64,000 bases of DNA from Neisseria gonorrhoeae (GTDB lineage Bacteria > Pseudomonadota > Gammaproteobacteria > Burkholderiales > Neisseriaceae). The notes beneath the pieces were generated by a model. That model made no database searches. It was not told the DNA's origin and saw only the letters and a list, made by a program, of their open reading frames with translations. Every line of letters begins with the position of its first letter. Position 1 is the stretch's first letter. Shown one piece after another: positions 32,276 to 40,431 of this stretch. The stretch spans positions 25,021 to 89,020 of the forward strand of contig NZ_QNRU01000005.1 of the NCBI RefSeq assembly GCF_003315235.1, given 5' to 3'. A program made the translations under genes and the position numbers.

Positions 32276-33472
32276 ATGTCCCAAAAATTGATCTTGGTTT
32301 TGAACTGCGGCAGCTCGTCCCTCAAAGGCGCGGTCCTGGATAACGGCAGCGGCGAAGTCCTGCTGAGCTGCCTTGCCGAAAAACTCAACCTGCCCGATGC
32401 CTACATTACATTCAAAGTAAACGGCGAAAAACACAAAGTCGATCTGTCCGCACACCCCGACCACACCGGCGCGGTCGAAGCCCTGATGGAAGAACTCGAA
32501 GCCCACGGCCTCGACAGCCGCATCGGCGCCATCGGCCACCGCGTCGTCAGCGGCGGCGAACTGTACAACGAATCCATCCTCGTTGACGACGAAGTCATCG
32601 CCGGCATCGAAAAATGCATCCCGCTCGCTCCTCTGCACAATCCCGCCCACCTCTTGGGCCTGCGTGCCGCGCAAAGCATTTTCAAAGGCCTGCCCAACGT
32701 CGTCGTATTCGATACCTCCTTCCACCAAACCATGCCCGAAGTCGCCTACAAATACGCCGTTCCGCAGGAGTTGTATGAAAAATACGGCCTGCGCCGCTAC
32801 GGCGCGCACGGTACCAGCTACCGCTTCGTTGCCGACGAAACCGCGCACTTCCTCGGCAAAGACAAAAAAGACCTGCGTATGGTCATTGCCCACTTGGGCA
32901 ACGGCGCATCCATCACCGCCGTCGCCAACGGAGAATCGCGCGACACCAGTATGGGCCTGACCCCGCTGGAAGGGCTGGTAATGGGTACGCGCAGCGGCGA
33001 CATCGATCCTTCCGTATTCGGCTTCCTCGCCGAAAACGCCAATATGACCATTGCCCAAATCACCGACATGCTGAACAAAAAATCCGGCCTGCTCGGCATT
33101 TCCGGCCTGTCCAACGACTGCCGCACCATTGAAGAAGAAGCCGCCAAGGGGCATAAAGGCGCGAAATTGGCCTTGGATATGTTTATCTACCGCCTTGCCA
33201 AATACATCGGCAGTATGGCGGTTGCCGCAGGCGGCTTGGACGCACTGGTCTTTACCGGCGGTATCGGCGAAAACTCCGACATCATCCGCGAACGCGTAAT
33301 CGGCTACTTGGGCTTCCTCGGTCTGAACATCGACCAAGAAGCCAACCTGAAAGCCCGCTTCGGCAACGCCGGCGTGATTACCACTGCCGACAGCAAAGCC
33401 GTTGCCGTGGTCATTCCGACCAACGAAGAGCTGATGATTGCCCACGATACCGCCCGTTTGAGCGGTCTGTAA
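32276..33472 (+). CDS. ackA: Acetate kinase
   Basis: 398 residues. It interconverts acetyl phosphate and acetate with ADP/ATP. Motifs: VLNCGSSSLKGAV at the N-terminus, IGHRVVSGGELY, YGAHGTSYRFVA, and VIAHLGNGASITAVANGES, then the C-terminal VFTGGIGENSDIIRE. The ATG at 32276 follows GGAGTAAG; an uptake sequence sits between the promoter region and the ribosome binding site. pta is not adjacent in the window. Confidence 0.97.
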   Translation: MSQKLILVLNCGSSSLKGAVLDNGSGEVLLSCLAEKLNLPDAYITFKVNGEKHKVDLSAHPDHTGAVEALMEELEAHGLDSRIGAIGHRVVSGGELYNESILVDDEVIAGIEKCIPLAPLHNPAHLLGLRAAQSIFKGLPNVVVFDTSFHQTMPEVAYKYAVPQELYEKYGLRRYGAHGTSYRFVADETAHFLGKDKKDLRMVIAHLGNGASITAVANGESRDTSMGLTPLEGLVMGTRSGDIDPSVFGFLAENANMTIAQITDMLNKKSGLLGISGLSNDCRTIEEEAAKGHKGAKLALDMFIYRLAKYIGSMAVAAGGLDALVFTGGIGENSDIIRERVIGYLGFLGLNIDQEANLKARFGNAGVITTADSKAVAVVIPTNEELMIAHDTARLSGL

Positions 33473-33490
33473 GGTTTTATCCTCACGCGA

Positions 33491-33520
33491 ACTGCCTCCG
33501 GAAACGGAGGCAGTTTTTTT
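33491..33520 (+). terminator. Rho-independent terminator of ackA
   Basis: Stem AACTGCCTCCG / CGGAGGCAGTT with a GAAA tetraloop and a run of T, 18 bp after the stop. A Correia element starts at the end of the T tract. Confidence 0.88.
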
Positions 33521-33625
33521 ATAGTGGATTAAATTTAAACCGGTACAGCGTTGCCTCGCCTTGCCGTACTATTTGTACTCTCTGCGGCTTCGTCGCCTTG
33601 TCCTGATTTTTGTTAATCCACTATA
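33521..33625. mobile_element. Correia element (short form, 105 bp)
   Basis: Starts TATAGTGGATTAAA, ends TTAATCCACTATA, inserted directly after the ackA terminator. Nearly identical to the copies at 14587 and 62775. Confidence 0.9.
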
Positions 33626-33944
33626 TCCGGCTTTCCATGCTTAAACAGCACTACCTCTTTTCAGACATTGACGGTTGCAGCCGCCTACCTGAACATTAAT
33701 GATTGACTATTTTTTAATCATGTTATTATTTTCCATAAAATACATGGCATTAAGATGTTTTTCCACAAAAGATACACACACCGGCAAACACCGGCTGTGT
33801 TTATCTTTTCTTATGCCTACTTTTTAATCATCGTATTTTTATCTTTTAATTTCAATACGCAAACCGACTTATACACACGGTTTTCACATCTTTGGACTGC
33901 TTCCGTGTGTATAGCGGATATTGCCGTTTTCCTGTCTGACAAAA
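33626..33944. other. AT-rich intergenic region with DnaA-box-like motif, copy 2
   Basis: No gene seen. It includes a 10-bp-type imperfect inverted repeat (CACACCGGCAAACACCGGCTGTG, 33777 onward) and TTATACACA at 33869-33877 within a segment similar to the one at 30046-30090. An inverted uptake-sequence pair with one mismatch follows at 33945-33972. Confidence 0.45.
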
Positions 33945-33972
33945 ATGCCGTCTGAGAACTTCAGACGGCATT
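33945..33972 (-). terminator. Inverted uptake-sequence terminator of dsbD
   Basis: GCCGTCTGAG (one mismatch) and TTCAGACGGC close together, 14 bp beyond the dsbD stop. Confidence 0.7.
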
Positions 33973-33985
33973 TGAAACATCGGAA

Positions 33986-35791
33986 TCAGCGGTTTTGTTC
34001 ATACCACTCGATAAACTTGTCTGCTTTGACAAAACCCAGCAGCGGCTCGCTGCGGCTGCCGTCGGCGCGGACGACAAACACGCCCGGCGGCCCGAACAGA
34101 CCGTATTCTTTCAACAACGCCTGATGTTCGGGCGTGTTGGCGGTTACGTCGATCTGGAAAAAGCGTTCCATATCGACTGCCTGATGCACTTCCGGCTGAT
34201 TGAGCGTGTAAACCGCCATTTCTTTGCAGGAAATGCACCAGTCGGCATAAAAATCCAAAACGACAGGTTTGTCGGGATGTTCTTTCAACGCCGTATCCAT
34301 CGCTGCCTTCAGCGCGGCAGTATCGGCAAACATTTTGCCGTGTTCCGAAAATTTGCCTGCTTCGGCCGGCGGATTGAGGGTCAAGAAATGGTGCAGCGCG
34401 GTCGTTTTGCCGTTTGCGCCCTGCCAGCCGAACCACGCGCCGCCTATCAGCAATATGCTGCCCAATGCGAATGCCACAGCTTTCGGACGGCGTTTCTGCC
34501 TGCGTCCGTTGACCAGCAGCATAAAGGCAGGAACCAGCATCAGCAGCGTGTACAGCGCGACGACGAGATAATAGGGCAAATGCGGCGTGGCGAGGTAAAC
34601 GGCGACGGCAAGCAGGATAAAGCCGAAAGCGTATTTGACGGCATTCATCCAATCGCCCGCCTTAGGCAGGATATGTCCTCCGAACGTGCCGATGGCAATC
34701 AGCGGCACGCCGGTGCCCAACGCCAAAGTGTAAAGTGCCAAACCGCCCAAAACCGCATCGCCCGTCTGACCGATATAGCCCAAGGCAAACGCCAGCGGCG
34801 GGGCGACGCACGGTCCGACAATCAGTGCGGACAGAATGCCCATAATAAAGACGGAAACGATTTTACCGCCGGAGAGCCTGCTGCTCTGGTTTTGGAAATA
34901 TGACTGTACGGCGTTGGGAAGCTGGATGTTGAACAGCCCGAACATAGACAGCGCCAAGACGACCATCAAAGCCGATGCCGCCAACACGACCCAAGCCTGC
35001 TGCAACCATACGGTCAGCAGCGCGCCCGTCAGTCCGGCAACAATGCCGACCAGCGTATAAGTCAGAGCCAAACCCTGAACATAAACGACGGACAGCACAA
35101 ACGCCCGCGCCTTGCCCGCCTTTTTGTCACCGACCACGATACTGGACACAATCGGCAACAGGGGATACATACAAGCGGTAAAACTCAGGCCCAAACCGGC
35201 GAGAAAAAACGCCAAAAGATTGGCGTTGAGCGTATCCCAAGACAGCTTGAAACGGCCGTCGCCACCCTCGTCCCCCTTCGGGGGCGGCAACGCCCCGCTG
35301 CCGTTTTGAGAGGAAGGCTGCAAAAAACGGTCTTTGGCGGATGCCGGTTCGTCGGTTTGCGGATGGTAAGTGCCGTTGCCGGAAATATCAAACTCGGTAT
35401 CCACGGGCGGATAGCACACGCCGGCTTCGGCACAGCCCTGATAGGTCAAAACCAATTTATACGGTTCGCCGACAGCCTTTGCATAAGGAAAGGCAACCTG
35501 CGCCTCGTGATGGTGAACCGTCTGCCTGCCGAAAAACTCGTCTTCCTTCTCTTCGCCCTTACTGAAAGAAGGCTGTCCCAACAAATCCGCCGGATCGGTC
35601 TTGCCGACGATTTTCGCCTGATACATATAGTATCCGTCGGCAATCCTGAAACGGACGTTCACGCCGTCGTCGGCAACAGTAAGCTCCGGCGCGAATGCCT
35701 TTTCCGGCGGCAGCAGATCGTTCGCATCCAGCGCGAAAGCCCGTCCGCACAACATCAAAAATACGGCGAACAGGCAAATCAGTTTTTTCAT
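33986..35791 (-). CDS. dsbD: Thiol:disulfide interchange protein DsbD
   Basis: 601 residues, full three-domain DsbD. Signal peptide (LICLFAVFLMLCGRAFA), periplasmic alpha domain with the cysteine pair in YQGCAEAGVCYPP, about eight transmembrane helices from residue 215 on with the two membrane cysteines (FTACMYPLLP, VGPCVAPPL), and a C-terminal thioredoxin-like gamma domain with WCISCKEM. It carries electrons from cytoplasmic thioredoxin to periplasmic DsbC and cytochrome maturation. Start ATG 35791. An uptake-like sequence is at its 5' side. Confidence 0.96.
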   Translation of the reverse strand: MKKLICLFAVFLMLCGRAFALDANDLLPPEKAFAPELTVADDGVNVRFRIADGYYMYQAKIVGKTDPADLLGQPSFSKGEEKEDEFFGRQTVHHHEAQVAFPYAKAVGEPYKLVLTYQGCAEAGVCYPPVDTEFDISGNGTYHPQTDEPASAKDRFLQPSSQNGSGALPPPKGDEGGDGRFKLSWDTLNANLLAFFLAGLGLSFTACMYPLLPIVSSIVVGDKKAGKARAFVLSVVYVQGLALTYTLVGIVAGLTGALLTVWLQQAWVVLAASALMVVLALSMFGLFNIQLPNAVQSYFQNQSSRLSGGKIVSVFIMGILSALIVGPCVAPPLAFALGYIGQTGDAVLGGLALYTLALGTGVPLIAIGTFGGHILPKAGDWMNAVKYAFGFILLAVAVYLATPHLPYYLVVALYTLLMLVPAFMLLVNGRRQKRRPKAVAFALGSILLIGGAWFGWQGANGKTTALHHFLTLNPPAEAGKFSEHGKMFADTAALKAAMDTALKEHPDKPVVLDFYADWCISCKEMAVYTLNQPEVHQAVDMERFFQIDVTANTPEHQALLKEYGLFGPPGVFVVRADGSRSEPLLGFVKADKFIEWYEQNR

Positions 35792-35917
35792 AATCGAATC
35801 CGTTTCAGACAAATAATTTGTCCGCATTATAAATGGTAAGGTTGACGGTAGGATTTAATTTATGTAAAACCCGCCATTATCCGAACCTATTTCCATAAAC
35901 ATCTTATCGGACCCGCC

Positions 35918-36388
35918 ATGTACGATGTCAATACCCACGATGTCCGCCGCTTTTTCGCCCGCGTGTGGCAGCAGCGGCTCAATCCGCTGCAATTGGGCGC
36001 GTTGGAACAGAAAGCCCTCCGCATTGTCGAAGCCCATCCCGAATACCACCGTTATCTCGAACGCATCGAAGACCATCTGGACACCGACTGGCTGCCCGAA
36101 AACGGCGAAAGCAACCCCTTCCTGCATATGTCGCTGCATTTGTCCGTCCAAGAACAGGCGGGCATAGACCAGCCGCACGGCATACGCGCCATCCACGACA
36201 CCCTGTGCGCCAAACGCGGCTGGCCGGAAGCCGAACACGAAATGATGGAGGCACTGGCGGAAACACTGTGGACGGCGCAACGCTACGGTACCGGTTTGGA
36301 TGTCAATTTCTACATGACCCGACTGCGCAAACTCATCGGCTTGGGTGCAGAGGATCAAGCCAGGTTAAACCCGCATGAAATCGCCTGA
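35918..36388 (+). CDS. DUF1841 family protein
   Basis: 156 residues, matching the family's usual length. Conserved features: RRFFARVWQQRLNPLQ, HPEYHRYLE, NPFLHMSLHLSVQEQ and the invariant-looking HDTLCAKRG followed by HEMMEALAETLW. Histidine-rich and soluble; no function established. Divergent from dsbD, followed by an uptake-sequence terminator shared with the convergent hpnC. Confidence 0.85.
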   Translation: MYDVNTHDVRRFFARVWQQRLNPLQLGALEQKALRIVEAHPEYHRYLERIEDHLDTDWLPENGESNPFLHMSLHLSVQEQAGIDQPHGIRAIHDTLCAKRGWPEAEHEMMEALAETLWTAQRYGTGLDVNFYMTRLRKLIGLGAEDQARLNPHEIA

Positions 36389-36407
36389 CCATACCGACCG
36401 CCTGCAA

Positions 36408-36447
36408 AATGCCGTCTGAAGCGGAACAACCCCTTTCAGACGGCATT
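36408..36447. terminator. Inverted uptake-sequence terminator between DUF1841 gene and hpnC
   Basis: GCCGTCTGAA and TTCAGACGGC about 15 bp apart between two convergent genes; likely bidirectional. Confidence 0.75.
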
Positions 36448-36460
36448 CATTTTCCCCCAA

Positions 36461-37273
36461 TCATTTCCACAACGCGCGTTTCAACATAATCAACCAATCC
36501 TTCTTATCCAAAACGGGGCGTTGTGCAAACACATCGTATCGGCACGCGTCCAGTTTCTGCAAAATCAACTGCGCCCCCAACACAATCATACGGAGTTCCA
36601 AACCGATACGCCCTTTCAATTCGCGCGCCAAAGGCGAACCCGCCTTCAGCATACGGAATGCACGCCGGCACTCATACGCCATCAGCCGCTGAAACGCCGC
36701 ATCCGCCCGTCCTGCTGCGATCTGTTCCTCAGAAACACCGAATTTCAACAAATCGTCCTGCGGGATATAAACCCTGCCCTTTTGCCAATCCACAGCTACA
36801 TCCTGCCAAAAATTCACCAGTTGCAAAGCCGTACAAATACCGTCGCTTTGCGCTACGCACACCGCATCCGTTTTCCCGTATAAAGCCAGCATAATGCGTC
36901 CGACAGGGTTGGCGGAACGCCGGCAATAATCGGTCAGATCGCCGAAATGCGCGTACCGCGTTTTAACCACATCCTGCGAAAACGCCGAGAGCAGATCATA
37001 AAACGGCTGCAAATCCAAACCGAACGGCACAACCGCCTCGGCATCCAATCGTGCAATCAAAGGATGCGCCGACCGGCCGCCCGATGCCAACACGTCCAAC
37101 TCGCGCCGCAAACCCTCCAACCCCGACAACCTGGCTTCAGACGGCATACTGCCCTCGTCCGCCATATCGTCCGCCGTCCGTGCAAACGCATACACCGCAT
37201 GAACCGGCTTCCTCAACCTGCGCGGCAAAATCAGCGAACCGACGGGAAAATTCTCATAATGCCCAACCGACAT
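36461..37273 (-). CDS. hpnC: Squalene/phytoene synthase family protein, HpnC type
   Basis: 270 residues. The start MSVGHYENFPVGSLILP is the HpnC signature. First aspartate-rich motif in RTADDMADEG and the second in NFWQDVAVDWQKGRVYIPQDDL, both needed to bind prenyl diphosphates via Mg2+. HpnC in hopanoid makers converts presqualene diphosphate to hydroxysqualene. No hpnD, hpnE or squalene-hopene cyclase is adjacent, so the product here is uncertain. ATG 37273 has GGAG five bases upstream; the longer start at 37288 is less likely. Confidence 0.85.
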   Translation of the reverse strand: MSVGHYENFPVGSLILPRRLRKPVHAVYAFARTADDMADEGSMPSEARLSGLEGLRRELDVLASGGRSAHPLIARLDAEAVVPFGLDLQPFYDLLSAFSQDVVKTRYAHFGDLTDYCRRSANPVGRIMLALYGKTDAVCVAQSDGICTALQLVNFWQDVAVDWQKGRVYIPQDDLLKFGVSEEQIAAGRADAAFQRLMAYECRRAFRMLKAGSPLARELKGRIGLELRMIVLGAQLILQKLDACRYDVFAQRPVLDKKDWLIMLKRALWK

Positions 37274-37294
37274 ACCTTCTCCATCCATCAAACA

Positions 37295-37336
37295 AAATGC
37301 CGTCTGAAACGGAACAAACCCTTTTCAGACGGCATC
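37295..37336. terminator. Inverted uptake-sequence pair between the isomerase gene and hpnC
   Basis: GCCGTCTGAA and TTCAGACGGC about 19 bp apart; terminates the minus-strand isomerase gene upstream of hpnC. Confidence 0.7.
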
Positions 37337-37359
37337 AGATACCTCCAAGCTGCCGGCAA

Positions 37360-37842
37360 TCAGTGGTGGTAATGACCGTGCGAACCGTGGACATGACCGT
37401 GTGCGATTTCCTCATCGGATGCATCGCGCACGCTTTCAACCGTAGCTTTAAAGCGGATTTTCATGCCTGCCAAAGGATGGTTGCCGTCCACCACCGCCTT
37501 GCCGTCGGCAACATCGGTTACACGATAGACGACAACATCGCCGGTTTCAGGATCGTCGGCTTCAAACATCATGCCGACTTCGACTTCAACAGGGAACGCG
37601 CCCGCATCTTCAATACGGACCAACTCCGAATCCTGCTCGCCGAACGCATCGTCGGACGAAAGCGCCACATCGACCGTATCGCCGGCATCCTTACCGTGCA
37701 ACGCCTCTTCCACCAAAGGGAAAATGCCGTCGTAACCGCCGTGCAGATACGCAATCGGTTCTTCGGTTTTATCCAAAAGCTGATTGTTGGCATCATACAT
37801 CTCATAATGCAGCGAAACCACGGAATTTTTTGCAATAGCCAT
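37360..37842 (-). CDS. FKBP-type peptidyl-prolyl isomerase, SlyD-like
   Basis: 160 residues. FKBP core split by an inserted flap: NSVVSLHYEMYDANNQLLDKTEEPIAYLHGGYDGIFPLVEEALHGKDAGD matches the SlyD layout, with the IF (insert-in-flap) chaperone domain in the middle. The C-terminus is histidine-rich (HGHVHGSHGHYHH), a metal-binding tail as in SlyD, where it helps nickel handling. It catalyses proline cis-trans isomerisation and acts as a chaperone. Start ATG 37842. Confidence 0.9.
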   Translation of the reverse strand: MAIAKNSVVSLHYEMYDANNQLLDKTEEPIAYLHGGYDGIFPLVEEALHGKDAGDTVDVALSSDDAFGEQDSELVRIEDAGAFPVEVEVGMMFEADDPETGDVVVYRVTDVADGKAVVDGNHPLAGMKIRFKATVESVRDASDEEIAHGHVHGSHGHYHH

Positions 37843-38187
37843 ATTTGTCCTTTCAGGAACAGCAGATTGATTACAGGCGCATTCTAACACAACCGCCGCG
37901 CCGGCCGATTACCGTTAACCTGTTCATAAACTGTACGGCACATATTTCAATGTAAATTTTTGTTATTTTATTGCAGTGTAAATTTTTTACAACACTCTCA
38001 AAAACCATTCCGACCCATCTGCCGACTTCCCCAATCTGCCTTAATAAATCATACAAGATACTGAATTATATTAATCTCTATAATATTTATCCCTATCGGA
38101 TTTTTAACAGCAAAACCGTTTTACAGGATTTATCAATCCGCCCGCCAGAAAACTTTTCATTCAAACCTTTTTCCCATCTGTACGACA
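37843..38187. other. AT-rich intergenic region upstream of lip
   Basis: About 340 bp with no ORF of note, no uptake sequence and low GC. It separates the divergent isomerase and lip genes and probably carries their promoters. Confidence 0.5.
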
Positions 38188-38216
38188 TTGCAATCCCTTA
38201 TTCCATGGTGCATAAT
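38188..38216 (+). promoter_or_regulatory. Probable promoter of lip
   Basis: TTGCAA (38188-38193) and CATAAT (38211-38216) with a 17-bp spacer, about 100 bp before the lip ATG. Confidence 0.5.
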
Positions 38217-38314
38217 TACGCAAATTCAGCGATGAATTTCCAACCCGGTTTGTAGCATGGTCGAAAAAGACCTATTTGTTTCAATAATTTAAATTGATTT
38301 TAAAGGTTACTAAA

Positions 38315-38626
38315 ATGAAAAAATCCCTGTTTGCCGCTGCTTTGTTGTCTTTGGCTTTGGCTGCCTGCGGCGGAGAAAAAGCCGCTGAAGCTCCTGCTGC
38401 TGAGGCTTCCTCTACCGAGGCACCTGCTGCCGAAGCTCCCGCTGCCGAAGCACCTGCCGCCGAAGCACCTGCCGCCGAAGCACCTGCCGCCGAAGCTGCT
38501 GCTACCGAAGCACCTGCCGCCGAAGCTGCTGCTACCGAAGCACCTGCCGCCGAAGCTGCTGCTACCGAAGCACCTGCCGCTGAAGCTCCTGCTGCCGAAG
38601 CTCCTGCTGCCGAAGCTGCAAAATAA
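38315..38626 (+). CDS. lip: H.8 outer-membrane lipoprotein Lip
   Basis: 103 residues. Lipoprotein signal with lipobox LAAC (Cys at residue 18), then almost nothing but the pentapeptide Ala-Ala-Glu-Ala-Pro and variants (including ATEAP), repeated to the C-terminus. This is the H.8 antigen found only in pathogenic Neisseria; it is surface-exposed and immunogenic, and its role is otherwise poorly known. The same repeat appears at the start of Laz (50107). The 15-bp DNA unit makes repeat-number change easy. Confidence 0.95.
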   Translation: MKKSLFAAALLSLALAACGGEKAAEAPAAEASSTEAPAAEAPAAEAPAAEAPAAEAPAAEAAATEAPAAEAAATEAPAAEAAATEAPAAEAPAAEAPAAEAAK

Positions 38627-38641
38627 GCATTTTCCGCTTGC

Positions 38642-38676
38642 AAAAAAGCAGGATACGTTCAGTATCCTGCTTTTTT
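38642..38676 (+). terminator. Rho-independent terminator of lip
   Basis: Fifteen-base stem starting AAAAAAGCAGGATAC, five-base loop, its complement, then T-rich sequence; 15 bp after the stop. Confidence 0.88.
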
Positions 38677-38735
38677 GATTTTTCAGACGGCATCAGATTC
38701 CCTTCCTCAATCTTCTCCCTACCCTTCCGACAAAC

Positions 38736-40103
38736 ATGCCTGACCTTCATACCGAATTTTCCCGACTCCTGCCGGCAGATGAAATTGCCGAACCTTCTCC
38801 GACGCTTTTAAAAGATCAGCGCAACCGCTTTACGTCTGCACCAGACATCATTTTGCAGCCGCGCAGCGTTGAAAGCGTGCAAACCATTATGCGTTTTTGT
38901 TACGAACACCGCATTCCGGTTACGCCGCAAGGCGGCAATACCGGTTTGTGCGGCGCGGCAGTATCGGAAAACGGCGTATTGCTGAACCTTTCCAAACTCA
39001 ACCGCATCCGCAGCATCAATTTGTCAGACAACTGCATAACCGTCGAAGCAGGTTCCGTACTCCAAACCGTCCAACAGGCAGCCGAAGCCTCAAACAGGCT
39101 GTTCCCACTCAGTCTCGCCAGCGAAGGCTCGTGCCAAATCGGCGGCAACATCGCCTGCAATGCCGGAGGTTTGAACGTATTGCGTTACGGCACGATGCGC
39201 GACCTGGTTATCGGTTTGGAAGTCGTCCTCCCCAACGGCGAACTGGTTTCCCATCTCCATCCCCTGCATAAAAACACCACCGGCTACGACCTGCGCCATC
39301 TGTTTATCGGCAGCGAAGGCACACTGGGCATCATCACTGCCGCCACGCTCAAGCTTTTTGCCCGTCCCTCGGACAAGGCAACGGCATGGGTCGGCATTCC
39401 CGACATCGAATCCGCCGTCCGCCTGCTGACCGAAACCCAAGCGCACTTTGCCGAACGCTTATGCAGTTTTGAACTGATCGGCCGTTTTGCCGCCGAGTTG
39501 TCTTCCGAATTCAGCAAACTCCCCCTGCCGACACATTCAGAATGGCATATTTTACTTGAGTTGACCGACTCATTACCCGACAGCAATCTTGATGATCGGC
39601 TTGTCGAATTTCTTTATAAAAAAGGATTTACCGACAGCGTATTGGCGCAAAGCGAACAAGAACGTATCCATATGTGGGCGTTGCGCGAAAACATCTCCGC
39701 CTCCCAACGCAAACTGGGCACCAGCATCAAACACGATATTGCCGTTCCTATCGGGCGCGTTGCCGACTTTGTCCGCCGGTGCGCCAAAGATTTGGAACAG
39801 AATTTCAAAGGCATACAAATCGTCTGCTTCGGACATCTGGGCGACGGCAGCCTGCACTACAATACTTTCCCGCCCGAAATCCTCAGCAATGAAGTTTACC
39901 GTTACGAAAACGACATCAACAGCACAGTCTATCGCAACGTCCTTGCCCGCAACGGCACGATTGCCGCCGAACACGGCATAGGTATCATCAAAAAACAATG
40001 GCTGCCCGCTGTCCGCACGCCCTCTGAAATTGCCCTGATGAAAAGCATCAAACAACACCTTGATCCATATAACATTATGAATCCTGGCAAACTGCTTCCG
40101 TAA
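38736..40103 (+). CDS. FAD-linked oxidase (GlcD / D-2-hydroxyacid dehydrogenase family)
   Basis: 455 residues. FAD-binding type 4 (PCMH) domain with TPQGGNTGLCGAAV, the nucleotide-binding GSEGTLGIITAATLKL, and a C-terminal FAD-oxidase domain with CFGHLGDGSLHYN and EHGIGIIKKQWL. The family oxidises glycolate, D-lactate or D-2-hydroxyglutarate; exact substrate cannot be set from sequence. Full length from ATG 38736. It is the last native gene before the Haemophilus-derived block. Confidence 0.85.
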   Translation: MPDLHTEFSRLLPADEIAEPSPTLLKDQRNRFTSAPDIILQPRSVESVQTIMRFCYEHRIPVTPQGGNTGLCGAAVSENGVLLNLSKLNRIRSINLSDNCITVEAGSVLQTVQQAAEASNRLFPLSLASEGSCQIGGNIACNAGGLNVLRYGTMRDLVIGLEVVLPNGELVSHLHPLHKNTTGYDLRHLFIGSEGTLGIITAATLKLFARPSDKATAWVGIPDIESAVRLLTETQAHFAERLCSFELIGRFAAELSSEFSKLPLPTHSEWHILLELTDSLPDSNLDDRLVEFLYKKGFTDSVLAQSEQERIHMWALRENISASQRKLGTSIKHDIAVPIGRVADFVRRCAKDLEQNFKGIQIVCFGHLGDGSLHYNTFPPEILSNEVYRYENDINSTVYRNVLARNGTIAAEHGIGIIKKQWLPAVRTPSEIALMKSIKQHLDPYNIMNPGKLLP

Positions 40104-40148
40104 CCGGCATTTCTGATTTGCATACACAACAAAGAAAAGGACAATAGA

Positions 40149-40380
40149 TCCGATTGTCGGTTTAGCGCGAGCTCGTGGACGTGGCGAGTTAGACCGTATT
40201 GAGCAAATGGATTTAGATTTTTTCCATCGCACTCGAGCACGCTATTTAGAATTAGTAAAAGATAATCCAAAAGCAGTCGTAATTAATGCAGAGCAGACTA
40301 TTGAACTTGTTCAAGCTGAAATTGAAAGTGCGGTAAAAATTGGTGGAAATTACACGAAAAATGACCGCACTTTTAAAATA
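40149..40380 (+). pseudogene. tmk: 3' fragment of Haemophilus-type thymidylate kinase gene
   Basis: The plus strand encodes VGLARARGRGELDRIEQMDL, then FFHRTRARYLELVKDNPKAV, matching as I remember it the C-terminal third of H. influenzae Tmk. The usual end (AVKNWWKSNEK) is lost to a one-base deletion in an A run at about 40335. The hairpin AAATCGGCAG / CTGCCGATTT at 40384-40414 is its former terminator. No 5' part is present, so it is non-functional; the window holds no native Neisseria tmk. Confidence 0.85.
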
Positions 40381-40431
40381 ATAAAATCGGCAGTGAATTT
40401 CCCTGCCGATTTTATTTTGTTACAATTTAAC

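Noticed and set aside
32189..33445. 418-codon minus-strand open frame over ackA
   Set aside because: Antisense shadow of ackA with biased composition and no start signal.
30070..33877. Replication origin
   Set aside because: Two single TTATNCACA sites 3.8 kb apart, without dnaA, dnaN, clustered boxes or an AT-rich unwinding element, do not make an origin.
38390..38620. CRISPR-like tandem repeats
   Set aside because: The repeats have no unique spacers and encode the H.8 pentapeptides.
38281..38678. Repetitive open frames in the other frames of lip
   Set aside because: They are produced by the 15-bp repeat of the lip gene itself; only the lipoprotein frame has a signal peptide and lipobox.
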